DNA of 6,530 nt from Bradyrhizobium sp. (GCA_025960445.1 JAICIT010000148.1:1-6530); one strand, 5' to 3'; shown: positions 1 to 6,142, counted from the stretch's first letter. The notes: generated by a model from the letters alone, not told the origin. A program made the numbers and translations.

Positions 1-963
1 CATTACGGGTTCGCCTTGCTGATGCCCGAGCAGCAGCCCGCCAATAATGCGAACGGATGCTTCAACTGGTTCAACCCGGAAGATACCGCGCGCGGCAGCG
101 GCGAAGCCTGTTCGATCCGGCAAATGATCGCGCGGATGGTGCGTGAGCACGACATTGATGAGCGGCAAATATTCGTCACGGGTCTCTCCGCCGGGGGCGC
201 GATGACATCGGTTATGCTTGCAACCTATCCCGAGATTTTCGCCGCCGGCGCTGTGATCGCCGGGTTGCCGTTCGGCGTCGCGACCAACGTGCGGGAAGCC
301 TTGAATGGCATGTTTCAATCGGCTACGCGCCCGGCATCCGAGCTCGGTGATCTCGTGCGTTCGGCTTCAAATCACAGAGGGCCCTGGCCGAAAGTTTCGG
401 TGTGGCACGGCAGCGCCGATCGAACCGTGAACCCGACCAATGCCGACGAGATCGTGAAGCAATGGATTGATGTTCATGGCCTTCCCTCGGCCCCGATGTC
501 GGAAGGCATGGTCGATGGCTATCCGCGGCAGGTATGGTGGAATGCGGATGGCGAAACCATCGTCGAGTGCTACACGATCACTGATATGGCGCATGGTACG
601 CCGCTCGGAACTGCCGATAACGACCACCGCTATGGGGCGGAAGGCGCATTCCTGATTGAGGCAGGCATCTCATCTTCCTACCACATTGCCAATTTCTTCG
701 GCCTCACCGAACGGATTCGCTCGCCCAAGGAAGCCGCGGCGCCGGCTGCCGCTGCGAAGCCAGCCACCAGGAAACCGCCAATGATCACGCAAACTCCGGC
801 ACCAGCCCCCGAGATTACCGGGGTTCTCTGGCCGTTGATGGCAAAGCCCGACGATCATTCCAAGCCGCCGCCCAAGCCTCGCACCCGCCGCGGAATCGAT
901 GTCGGCGCCGTCATCACGCGCGCGCTCACGGCGGCGGGTCTTATGAAGCAGGGACCGGAATGA
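1..963 (+). CDS. PHB depolymerase / feruloyl esterase family hydrolase, 5'-truncated by the window edge
   Basis: The reading frame is open from base 1 (codons read His-Tyr-Gly-Phe-Ala before a TTG at 16), so the true start lies upstream and any signal peptide cannot be judged. Counting residues from the TTG at 16, an alpha/beta-hydrolase triad is visible. The nucleophile is Ser58 in the lipase box GLSAGG (bases 187-189), the acid is Asp135 in HGSADRTV (418-420), and the base is His193 in DMAHGTPLG (592-594). The segment NGCFNWFNPED before the nucleophile is typical of the PHB-depolymerase esterase family (LpqC/feruloyl-esterase group), which cleaves polyhydroxybutyrate or aromatic esters and is often secreted. 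After the catalytic domain comes a Pro/Ala/Lys-rich linker (about residues 239-266) and a basic tail with a predicted helix (about 293-311). No partner gene lies close by; the next gene is on the opposite strand. The family is confident, the substrate is not. Confidence 0.85.
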   Translation, partial: HYGFALLMPEQQPANNANGCFNWFNPEDTARGSGEACSIRQMIARMVREHDIDERQIFVTGLSAGGAMTSVMLATYPEIFAAGAVIAGLPFGVATNVREALNGMFQSATRPASELGDLVRSASNHRGPWPKVSVWHGSADRTVNPTNADEIVKQWIDVHGLPSAPMSEGMVDGYPRQVWWNADGETIVECYTITDMAHGTPLGTADNDHRYGAEGAFLIEAGISSSYHIANFFGLTERIRSPKEAAAPAAAAKPATRKPPMITQTPAPAPEITGVLWPLMAKPDDHSKPPPKPRTRRGIDVGAVITRALTAAGLMKQGPE

Positions 964-993
964 GCCGACGGGAATCGGCCAGGAAAACGGCCG
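964..993 (+). terminator. Weak stem-loops in the convergent gap after the esterase
   Basis: Immediately after the esterase stop there are two overlapping short inverted repeats: GCCGA (964-968) with TCGGC (975-979), and CGGCC (976-980) with GGCCG (989-993). They share bases, so only one can form at a time. Neither is followed by a T-tract. The 55-base gap lies between two convergent genes, where a terminator would be expected, but the stems are only 5 bp long. Confidence 0.25.
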
Positions 994-1018
994 GGGTGCT
1001 CGGGATGATCTCAAGCAG

Positions 1019-1339
1019 CTAGCGGCTGTCTGCCGGCTGCGTCGTCTCCGCGATGAGCTGCATTGGAGTAACGACGACCTCGCCGCCCGCGACCTGGCGT
1101 GTCTTTTCCGTATAATGCTTGAAGAACTCACGCGATTGAAGCGTCTTGATTGCCTGCTCGTCGACCGCGGCGGCTAGATGATAATAATCAGCATCGTCGC
1201 GGTTCTTCATGCAGCGGTAGCTGATCTTGCCTTTGAGCTCTGGATCGTCATTCAGCGCGGCAATGAATCGATTGATCTCCAGATGCCATTCCGTCGTCGG
1301 ACCGTTGGCGAATTGGTATTTGATCATGAAGTGCTTCAT
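1019..1339 (-). CDS. Small dimeric alpha/beta-barrel (ABM-like) protein, divergent from an HxlR regulator
   Basis: This encodes a 106-residue cytosolic protein with no signal peptide or membrane segment. The open frame continues upstream to 1426, but the ATG at 1339-1337 was chosen because an AAGGAG Shine-Dalgarno (complement of 1346-1351) lies 6 bases before it and because MKHFMIKYQF reads as the first beta-strand of a ferredoxin-like fold. The apparent order is strand (2-10), helix with WHLEINRFIAAL (18-29), strand SYRCMK (40-45), strand YYHLAAAV (52-59), helix (60-83) with SREFFKHYTEKT, and strand EVVVTPMQLIAE (87-98). This matches the layout of small dimeric alpha/beta-barrel proteins such as antibiotic-biosynthesis-monooxygenase (quinol monooxygenase) types. 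No catalytic residues can be assigned. Its divergent HxlR neighbour is the likely regulator. Function is inferred only at fold level; it could be a non-enzymatic binding protein. Confidence 0.7.
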   Translation of the reverse strand: MKHFMIKYQFANGPTTEWHLEINRFIAALNDDPELKGKISYRCMKNRDDADYYHLAAAVDEQAIKTLQSREFFKHYTEKTRQVAGGEVVVTPMQLIAETTQPADSR

Positions 1340-1345
1340 CGATAG

Positions 1346-1351
1346 CTCCTT
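1346..1351 (-). promoter_or_regulatory. Shine-Dalgarno of the ABM-like gene
   Basis: The minus strand reads AAGGAG here, followed by a 6-base spacer and the ATG at 1339. This is the strongest ribosome binding site in the window and it fixes the start, ruling against the 29-residue longer frame that opens at 1426. Confidence 0.75.
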
Positions 1352-1425
1352 AGAGGAAATATTTTTTCGCCGATCTGGAACTGAGCGGCACTTCCTGATC
1401 TGATGCCGATAGGCGCCAAAGCGCA

Positions 1426-1446
1426 AGTATGGACAAAATTGATACT
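1426..1446. promoter_or_regulatory. Candidate HxlR operator in the divergent promoter
   Basis: A perfect inverted repeat AGTAT (1426-1430) / ATACT (1442-1446) with an 11-base spacer lies in the 157-base gap between the divergent ABM-like and HxlR genes. Plausible but poor promoter elements overlap it: TTGATA (1439-1444) on the plus strand, and TTGTCC (1436-1431) on the minus strand followed 17 bases later by CCTATC. Binding here could therefore repress both genes. HxlR regulators usually bind short dyads in such divergent gaps, but the known YodB-type boxes have the opposite half-site order (TACT...AGTA), so the assignment is tentative. Confidence 0.4.
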
Positions 1447-1485
1447 AAGGGTCCTTTGAAGCGCATCGTCCGCGGAATGACGTCC

Positions 1486-1490
1486 GGAGA
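1486..1490 (+). promoter_or_regulatory. Shine-Dalgarno of the HxlR gene
   Basis: GGAGA sits 6 bases before the ATG at 1497 and supports that start. The ATG at 1477 is in another frame. Confidence 0.6.
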
Positions 1491-1496
1491 TATGGC

Positions 1497-1874
1497 ATGG
1501 GCAAGGGAAAATCAGCGCGGTCATGTGAATGCCCGGTCGCGGCGTTCCAGAAAATGATCAGCGGCAAATACAAGCTGCGGATCATCTGGGATTTGCAAGC
1601 CGGCCCCAGGCGCTACGGCGAAATCCGCAGCGGCCTGCTGCGCGGCGGGAGCGGCAGTTCGGAGATCGCTCCGCGCGTGCTCAGCCGCGAGTTGAAGGCG
1701 CTCGCCGCGAGCGGGCTGATCGACCGGAGAGATTACGGCGTCGTTCCCCCAAAGGTGGAATACCGGCTGACGCGCAAGGGCAGGAGTTTTGTTCCGGTCA
1801 TCGCCGCCATTCGCGATTGGGGTGGTCGGCACCTGGCGCAAGCAAGCTCGGGCGAACTCGAAGCTGCTGAATAG
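1497..1874 (+). CDS. HxlR-family winged-helix transcriptional regulator
   Basis: This 125-residue DNA-binding protein is a full-length HxlR member. The hallmarks are a Cys-Pro near the N-terminus (CECPV, Cys10 and Cys12), SGKYKLRIIWDLQAGPRRYGEIR (22-44) for the first helices, APRVLSRELKALAASGLIDR (58-77) for the recognition helix, and PPKVEYRLTRKGR (84-96) for the wing. DWGGRHL (107-113) ends the dimerisation helix. HxlR proteins act as dimers and often respond to quinones, aldehydes or oxidants through the N-terminal Cys. Here there are two Cys separated by one residue, so Cys-based sensing is possible. The loop before the recognition helix carries a Gly/Ser-rich stretch (RGGSGSSE, 49-56) that is longer than I expect for the family. 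The gene is divergent from the ABM-like gene, its probable target, and its stop lies 10 bases from the stop of gloC. The family is confident, the ligand unknown. Confidence 0.88.
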   Translation: MGKGKSARSCECPVAAFQKMISGKYKLRIIWDLQAGPRRYGEIRSGLLRGGSGSSEIAPRVLSRELKALAASGLIDRRDYGVVPPKVEYRLTRKGRSFVPVIAAIRDWGGRHLAQASSGELEAAE

Positions 1875-1893
1875 CGATGTTGCGCTACATCGC
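1874..1893. terminator. Shared hairpin between convergent HxlR and gloC genes
   Basis: GCGATGT (1874-1880) and ACATCGC (1887-1893) form a perfect 7-bp stem with a 6-base loop. The stem begins at the last base of the HxlR stop (TAG, 1872-1874), and the gloC stop (1885-1887 on the minus strand) falls at the loop/stem junction. The position between two convergent genes suggests a bidirectional transcription end. There is no T-tract on either side, so it may act as an RNA-end stabiliser or a Rho-assisted site rather than a classical intrinsic terminator. Confidence 0.45.
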
Positions 1894-2553
1894 GCCGGTG
1901 AGAAACGGATTCGTCATTCGCTCCTGCCCGATGCTCGATCCCGGGCCGTGGCCGCAGATGAAAGCGACGTCGTCGCCGAGCGGCAGCAGCTTGTCCTTGA
2001 TCGATTTGATCAGCGTCGCGTGATTGCCGCCGGGAATGTCGCTCCGTCCCACCGAACCGCTGAACAGCACGTCGCCGACATGCGCAAAGCGCATCTCGTT
2101 GCTGAAAAACACCACGCTGCCCGGCGAATGTCCCGGGCAATGCAGGATATCGAACGTCAATTCACCGAGCGAAACCTGATCGCCCTCGTCGAGCCAGCGG
2201 TCCGGCGCGAAATCGCGCACGCCCGTCATTCCAAATCGGGCGCCGCTCGCAACCACATTGTCGAGCAGGAATTTGTCGGCGATATGCGGTCCTTCGATCG
2301 GCACCTTCAATGCGTCGCGCAGATCGGCGGCGCCGCCAACATGGTCGATGTGGCCGTGTGTGAGCCAGATCTTCTCAACGCGCACTTTGGATTGCTGGAT
2401 CGCGGCCTGGATTTTTGGAACGTCGCCGCCCGGGTCGATCACCGCGGCTTTTTTCGTGGCCTCGCACCAGATCAGGGTGCAATTCTGCTCGAACAGAGTT
2501 ACCGGAATGATGACGGCGCCGGCCTTCGCCTTGGTTTCGGTTTGCTGGCTCAT
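1885..2553 (-). CDS. gloC: Type II glyoxalase II, metallo-beta-lactamase fold (GloC/YcbL-like hydroxyacylglutathione hydrolase)
   Basis: This 222-residue cytosolic enzyme would hydrolyse S-D-lactoylglutathione to D-lactate and glutathione, the last step of methylglyoxal detoxification. Metal ligands of the binuclear site are all present: THGHIDHVGG (His66, His68, Asp70, His71), His142 in CPGHSPGS, Asp161 in VGDVLF, and His202 in CGHGPGS. The N-terminal IPVTLFEQNCTLIWCE (16-31), the middle DRWLDEGD (118-125) and GRSDIPGGNH (169-178), and the C-terminal LLPLGDDVAFICGHGPGS follow the YcbL/GloC pattern. The protein lacks the long C-terminal substrate-binding domain of classical GloB (about 250-260 residues). 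The ATG at 2553 has no clear Shine-Dalgarno. The first ten residues are polar and probably disordered, so a slightly later start is possible. It is divergent from the alpha-glucosidase gene and convergent with the HxlR gene. Confidence 0.85.
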   Translation of the reverse strand: MSQQTETKAKAGAVIIPVTLFEQNCTLIWCEATKKAAVIDPGGDVPKIQAAIQQSKVRVEKIWLTHGHIDHVGGAADLRDALKVPIEGPHIADKFLLDNVVASGARFGMTGVRDFAPDRWLDEGDQVSLGELTFDILHCPGHSPGSVVFFSNEMRFAHVGDVLFSGSVGRSDIPGGNHATLIKSIKDKLLPLGDDVAFICGHGPGSSIGQERMTNPFLTGAM

Positions 2554-2649
2554 GCCAGCACATTGCCGATTTTTCGCAGCCAGCCAAGCGAAAGCTTCCT
2601 GAATTTCGACCAGACCTGATCTGTGAGCGACGCCGAGCTACTGACCGGA

Positions 2650-2772
2650 TCATCTCGATCGGAACCGCTTCACGCGCGGTACGCGGGTTTAGGGGAACTG
2701 GCCTGACTGAACCTGTTCGGCGGTTCCGAGTTAGCCCGCGACGCGATGCCAGGGGAATAGCGATCGAGATGA
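2650..2772. repeat. 12-bp inverted repeat bracketing the gloC/alpha-glucosidase promoter region, with a nested 10-bp repeat
   Basis: TCATCTCGATCG (2650-2661) and CGATCGAGATGA (2761-2772) are perfect reverse complements. The right arm contains the ATG of the alpha-glucosidase gene. A second perfect inverted repeat, TCGGAACCGC (2659-2668) / GCGGTTCCGA (2720-2729), shares three bases with the left arm of the first. A third, shorter pair is CGCGGG (2682-2687) / CCCGCG (2735-2740). If transcribed, the region could fold into a bulged structure that hides the start codon. It could also be a pair of regulator half-sites or chance enrichment of CGATCG. Confidence 0.5.
2694..2718 (+). promoter_or_regulatory. 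Weak candidate EcfG-type (general stress response) promoter of the alpha-glucosidase gene
   Basis: GGAAC at 2694-2698 is followed by 15 bases and TGTT (2714-2717), then 51 bases to the ATG at 2769. The alphaproteobacterial EcfG consensus is GGAAC, about 16-17 bases, then CGTT, so this differs by one base in the -10 element and is one base short in spacing. Trehalose and alpha-glucan genes are often in the EcfG regulon, which makes the idea reasonable but unproven. Confidence 0.2.
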
Positions 2773-4382
2773 AACAACCGGACGAATTCTGGTGGCGACA
2801 CGGTGTATTTTACCAGATCTATCCGCGGTCGTTCCAGGATTCCAACGGTGATGGAGTCGGAGACCTCAGGGGCATCATCGAACGGCTGCCGTATCTGGTG
2901 TCGCTTGGAATCGACGCGATCTGGTTGTCACCGATCTTCCCCTCGCCGATGGCTGATTTCGGTTACGACATTGCCGATTACACCGGCATCGATCCGCTAT
3001 TCGGCACGATGGCCGATTTCGACGCGCTGATCGCGGCCGCACATGATGGCGGGCTCAAACTCATCCTCGATCTCGTGCCCAACCACACTTCCGACCAGCA
3101 TCCCTGGTTTCTCGAAAGCCGCCGCTCACGCGATAACCCAAAACGCGATTGGTACATCTGGCGTGACCCGAACGCGGCTGGCGGTCCTCCGAACAACTGG
3201 CTGTCGGAATTCGGCGGCAGCGCATGGCAGTACGACGCCGCAACAGGGCAGTATTATTATCACGCTTTCCTTGCCCAGCAGCCGGATCTGAACTGGCGCA
3301 ATCCCGAGGTGCGCCACGCCATTCATGAGGTGATGCGCTTCTGGCTCAGGAAGGGAGTTGACGGCTTTCGTGTCGATGTCATCTGGCACCTGATCAAGGA
3401 CGCGGAATTTCGCGACAATCCGCCCAATCCGAGCTTTCGCGAGGGCCGGCCGCCGCATGAGCAAATTCTGCCGCTGCGCACGACCGATCAGGTCGAGGTG
3501 CATGATGCGATCGCCGAGATGCGGCGGGTGATCGACGAATTTCCGGCGCGCGTATTGATCGGTGAGATTTATCTGCCGACAGAACGTCTGGTGACCTATT
3601 ACGGCAGGGAGTTGGGCGGCGCGCATCTGCCGTTCAATTTTGCGCTGCTCTCGGCGCCCTGGAATGCGCGGGCAATCGAAAAAATCATTCATGATTACGA
3701 AGCCGCGCTTCCGCAAGGAGCTTGGCCCAACTGGGTGCTTGGCAACCACGATCGTCCACGGGTGGCGAGCCGGGTCGGCCAGGATCAGGCGCGGGTCGCG
3801 ACGATGTTATTGTTGACCTTGCGAGGAACGCCGACACTCTACTACGGAGATGAAATTGGGATGCATCAGGTCGCGATCGCGCCCGGTCAGGTGCGGGATC
3901 CCTTTGAAAAGAATGTTCCGGGTATCGGAGTCGGGCGCGACGGCTGCCGCACGCCGATGCAATGGGATGCCGGCCGTTTCGCGGGATTTTCCACATCGAC
4001 GCCCTGGTTGCCGTTATCGGACGATTTCGTGCACGAGAACGTCGTCAACCTCCAAGCCGACGCCCGATCGATACTCAATCTGTACAAGGCGCTGATCGGC
4101 TTGCGGAGCAATTTGCCGGAGTTGATGATCGGGTCGTATGTGCCGGTCGCCGCGCAAGGCGATCTGCTGATTTACCGCAGGCAGAGCGAAGTCGACGCGT
4201 TGGTCATCGCGCTGAACCTGGGCGATCAGCCGACCTCGATCTCATCAGAGGCGGCCGCGCTGAGGGGCGAAATTCTGATTTCGACTTTCCTTGACCGGCG
4301 CGGAGAGAAGATAAAGGACACAGTTGATTTACGTGGCAATGAGGGCGTGATCATCGGTGTCTTGGGCGCTCAGCCTGGATAA
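2769..4382 (+). CDS. GH13 alpha-glucosidase (alpha-amylase superfamily)
   Basis: This 537-residue cytosolic (beta/alpha)8-barrel enzyme would release glucose from the non-reducing end of maltose, sucrose or malto-/isomalto-oligosaccharides. It has no signal peptide. The GH13 regions are in order: the calcium-site motif DSNGDGVGD (24-32), DLVPNHTSD (101-109, region I), GFRVDV with nucleophile Asp203 (199-204, region II), IGEIY with acid/base Glu266 (264-268, region III) and LGNHDRPR with transition-state Asp328 (324-331, region IV). QPDLNW (171-176) is region V, and TLYYGDEIGM and CRTPMQWD follow in the usual places. The length fits alpha-glucosidases of the AglA/oligo-1,6-glucosidase kind. 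Substrate cannot be fixed from sequence. The start ATG has AGGGGA 12 bases upstream, rather far, so initiation may be weak or regulated. It is convergent with the TreS-like gene and overlaps it by 32 bases. Confidence 0.9.
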   Translation: MKQPDEFWWRHGVFYQIYPRSFQDSNGDGVGDLRGIIERLPYLVSLGIDAIWLSPIFPSPMADFGYDIADYTGIDPLFGTMADFDALIAAAHDGGLKLILDLVPNHTSDQHPWFLESRRSRDNPKRDWYIWRDPNAAGGPPNNWLSEFGGSAWQYDAATGQYYYHAFLAQQPDLNWRNPEVRHAIHEVMRFWLRKGVDGFRVDVIWHLIKDAEFRDNPPNPSFREGRPPHEQILPLRTTDQVEVHDAIAEMRRVIDEFPARVLIGEIYLPTERLVTYYGRELGGAHLPFNFALLSAPWNARAIEKIIHDYEAALPQGAWPNWVLGNHDRPRVASRVGQDQARVATMLLLTLRGTPTLYYGDEIGMHQVAIAPGQVRDPFEKNVPGIGVGRDGCRTPMQWDAGRFAGFSTSTPWLPLSDDFVHENVVNLQADARSILNLYKALIGLRSNLPELMIGSYVPVAAQGDLLIYRRQSEVDALVIALNLGDQPTSISSEAAALRGEILISTFLDRRGEKIKDTVDLRGNEGVIIGVLGAQPG

Positions 4383-6069
4383 ATGGCTTTCCCTTTGCAT
4401 CGGTATCGATGTCACTCCGCTTCAGGAGATAGTCGAGGCCGCCGACCCGGTACCAGCGGTAGCCATAAGCTTCGATCAACAGCAAATGCTTGCCGCGTTC
4501 ATCGGCATAACTGTGTTCTTCGGCCAGCAGATTGACCAGCAGCTCGCCGGCATCGCCGGGAAGCCCGACCGCAAACGAGATTTCACGCGGCTTATCATCG
4601 AGATTGTGCACGAACAATACAGAATTGTTGCGCCAGTCATAGCGTATGATCAGAACAGCCGGATCGCGCGCGGCGATCACCTTGAAGTCGCCCCAGCCGA
4701 TTTCCGGGACCTCCTTGCGCATGCGGATGATGCGCTCGGTCCAGTTCAACAATGAACCGGGGTCGCGGCGCTGTTTCGCGACATTGACATGCTCAAAGCC
4801 GTACGCGCCTTCATCGATCACCGGCGAACACGGCCGCTCGCTTTCGGTGAAACCTGCATGGGGCTCGTTCGACCATTGCATGGGAGTGCGGGCGCAGTTG
4901 CGCTCCGGCAAATCCAGATTGTCGCCCATCCCGATTTCGTCGCCATAGCGGATCACCGGCGTGCCCGGCAGCGTGCACATCAGGCTATAGGCGAGTTCGA
5001 GACAACGACGGTCACCGCCGAGCATGGGTGCAAGACGGCGGCGGATTCCACGATTGTAGAGCTGCATGTTCTTGTCGGCACCGAATTTCTCGAACACCAC
5101 CTTGCGCTGAGCCTTTGTCAAACGCCCGAGATCGAGTTCGTCGTGATTGCGCAGGAACAAGCCCCATTGCGCGGAAGCCGGTCGCGGCTTGGTCGCATCG
5201 AGAGCTTTTGCCAGTGGACGCGAGTCCGCCGAAGCCAGCGCATAGAACAGATGCTGGTTGACCTGGAAGTTGAACATCATGTGCATGCGGTCGCCGTCAT
5301 CGCCAAAATACTTCATATCGGTTTCGGGTAGCACGTTGGCTTCGGCGAGGATGATGGCGTCCCCTTCGCGCCATTGCAGGAACTCCCGGAACGAGCGCAG
5401 CATGTCGTATTGCTCGATCGCGGTGCGAACCTTGGCGCCCTTGGTGGCGATCACGAATGGGACCGCATCCATGCGGAAGCCTGACACGCCCATCTGAATC
5501 CAGAAACCCATGATCTTGAGGATCTCGGCCTGTACGCGCGGATTCGAGGTGTTGAGGTCGGGCTGGAAATCGTAAAAGCGATGGAAGTACCAAGCGCCGG
5601 CCTGCTTATCCCGGCTCCATGTGGTTTTTTGCACGCCGGGAAACACCATGCCTTTGCCCGAATTGGCGGGCTTCTTGTCGGACCAGACGTACCAATCGCG
5701 ATACGGCGAGTCCTTTGAGCTTCGTGCCTGCTGAAACCAGGGATGCGCATCGGAAGTATGGTTGACGACGAGATCGATAATGACGCGCAAGCCGCGCTGC
5801 TTACAGCCATGAGTAAACTCAACGAAGTCGCCCAGCGTGCCGTATCGGGGATCGACTCCATAATAATCGGTGATGTCGTAACCATCGTCCCTGCCGGGAG
5901 ACGGCTGAAACGGCATCAGCCAGATCGTGGTGATGCCGAGCCCCTGCAGATAATCCAGCCGGCGCAACAGCCCTTTGAAGTCACCGACGCCGTCGCCGTT
6001 GGCGTCCATGTAAGTCGCGACCGAGAGGCAGTAAAAGACGCCGTTTTTGTACCAGAGGTCGTCGATCAT
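4351..6069 (-). CDS. treS: Trehalose-synthase-like GH13 enzyme (maltose alpha-D-glucosyltransferase family)
   Basis: This 572-residue cytosolic enzyme would interconvert maltose and trehalose by intramolecular transglucosylation. TreS-like signs are the opening DDLWYKNGVFY, GYDITDYYGVDPRYGT (63-78), FHRFYDFQPDLN (162-173), FLRNHDELDL, GIRRRLAPML and YGDEIGMGDNLDLPER. The catalytic residues are nucleophile Asp201 in GFRMDAVP, acid/base Glu243 in LAEANVLPE and Asp310 in RNHDE. The start ATG at 6069 was chosen because it puts WYKNGVFY at residue 6, as in TreS. The open frame continues in phase to a GTG at 6279 but that part resembles nothing known. The first strand reads YCLSVATYMDANGDG where TreS has a VLVRAFFDSNGDG-like stretch, so a neighbouring activity (amylase or other maltose-active) is possible. 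No Pep2 maltokinase domain is fused. About 24 charged residues after YRWYRVGGLDYLL form an extra tail, part of which overlaps the alpha-glucosidase gene. Confidence 0.8.
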   Translation of the reverse strand: MIDDLWYKNGVFYCLSVATYMDANGDGVGDFKGLLRRLDYLQGLGITTIWLMPFQPSPGRDDGYDITDYYGVDPRYGTLGDFVEFTHGCKQRGLRVIIDLVVNHTSDAHPWFQQARSSKDSPYRDWYVWSDKKPANSGKGMVFPGVQKTTWSRDKQAGAWYFHRFYDFQPDLNTSNPRVQAEILKIMGFWIQMGVSGFRMDAVPFVIATKGAKVRTAIEQYDMLRSFREFLQWREGDAIILAEANVLPETDMKYFGDDGDRMHMMFNFQVNQHLFYALASADSRPLAKALDATKPRPASAQWGLFLRNHDELDLGRLTKAQRKVVFEKFGADKNMQLYNRGIRRRLAPMLGGDRRCLELAYSLMCTLPGTPVIRYGDEIGMGDNLDLPERNCARTPMQWSNEPHAGFTESERPCSPVIDEGAYGFEHVNVAKQRRDPGSLLNWTERIIRMRKEVPEIGWGDFKVIAARDPAVLIIRYDWRNNSVLFVHNLDDKPREISFAVGLPGDAGELLVNLLAEEHSYADERGKHLLLIEAYGYRWYRVGGLDYLLKRSDIDTDAKGKPFIQAERPRHR

Positions 6070-6132
6070 GCCGAGGCAGCCCTGTTCGGTCCGCCTCGTT
6101 GCCGCAGCATCGTCCGGGAAATCGGAAGTCGG

Positions 6133-6142
6133 TTTTGCAAAA
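6133..6142. repeat. TTTTGCAAAA palindrome upstream of the treS-like gene
   Basis: A perfect 10-bp palindrome sits in the AT-richer part of the 239-base gap (6070-6308) between the divergent treS-like and mmcB genes. It is 64 bases upstream of the chosen treS start and could be a regulator site. No convincing -35/-10 pair was found around it. The rest of the gap holds a GGAAC (6244-6240, minus strand) followed 16 bases later by GCTT, a poor EcfG-type match, and a CCAGTT (6243-6248) / AACTGG (6267-6272) inverted repeat. Confidence 0.25.

Noticed and set aside
670..1131. A 153-residue minus-strand open frame across the end of the esterase
   Set aside because: It overlaps the esterase tail and the ABM-like gene in a different frame, and its Arg/Ser-rich translation looks like noise.
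1340..1426. A 29-residue N-terminal extension of the ABM-like protein
   Set aside because: The strong AAGGAG at 1346-1351 directs initiation at 1339, and the extension covers the promoter region and possible operator.
1789..2619. A 276-residue plus-strand open frame opposite gloC
   Set aside because: It lies entirely antisense to a well-supported glyoxalase II with all metal ligands, and its translation is Arg/His/Ala-rich without recognisable motifs. It is a GC-rich shadow frame.
2661..2690. A second EcfG-like site starting at GGAAC 2661-2665
   Set aside because: The nearest GGTT lies 20 bases after the GGAAC, too far for this promoter class.
3126..3749. A 207-residue minus-strand open frame inside the alpha-glucosidase
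   Set aside because: It is antisense to catalytic regions II-IV of a complete GH13 gene, and no family resemblance or ribosome binding site is seen.
4789..5331. A 180-residue plus-strand open frame inside the treS-like gene
   Set aside because: It is antisense to conserved GH13 sequence and has composition typical of a shadow frame.
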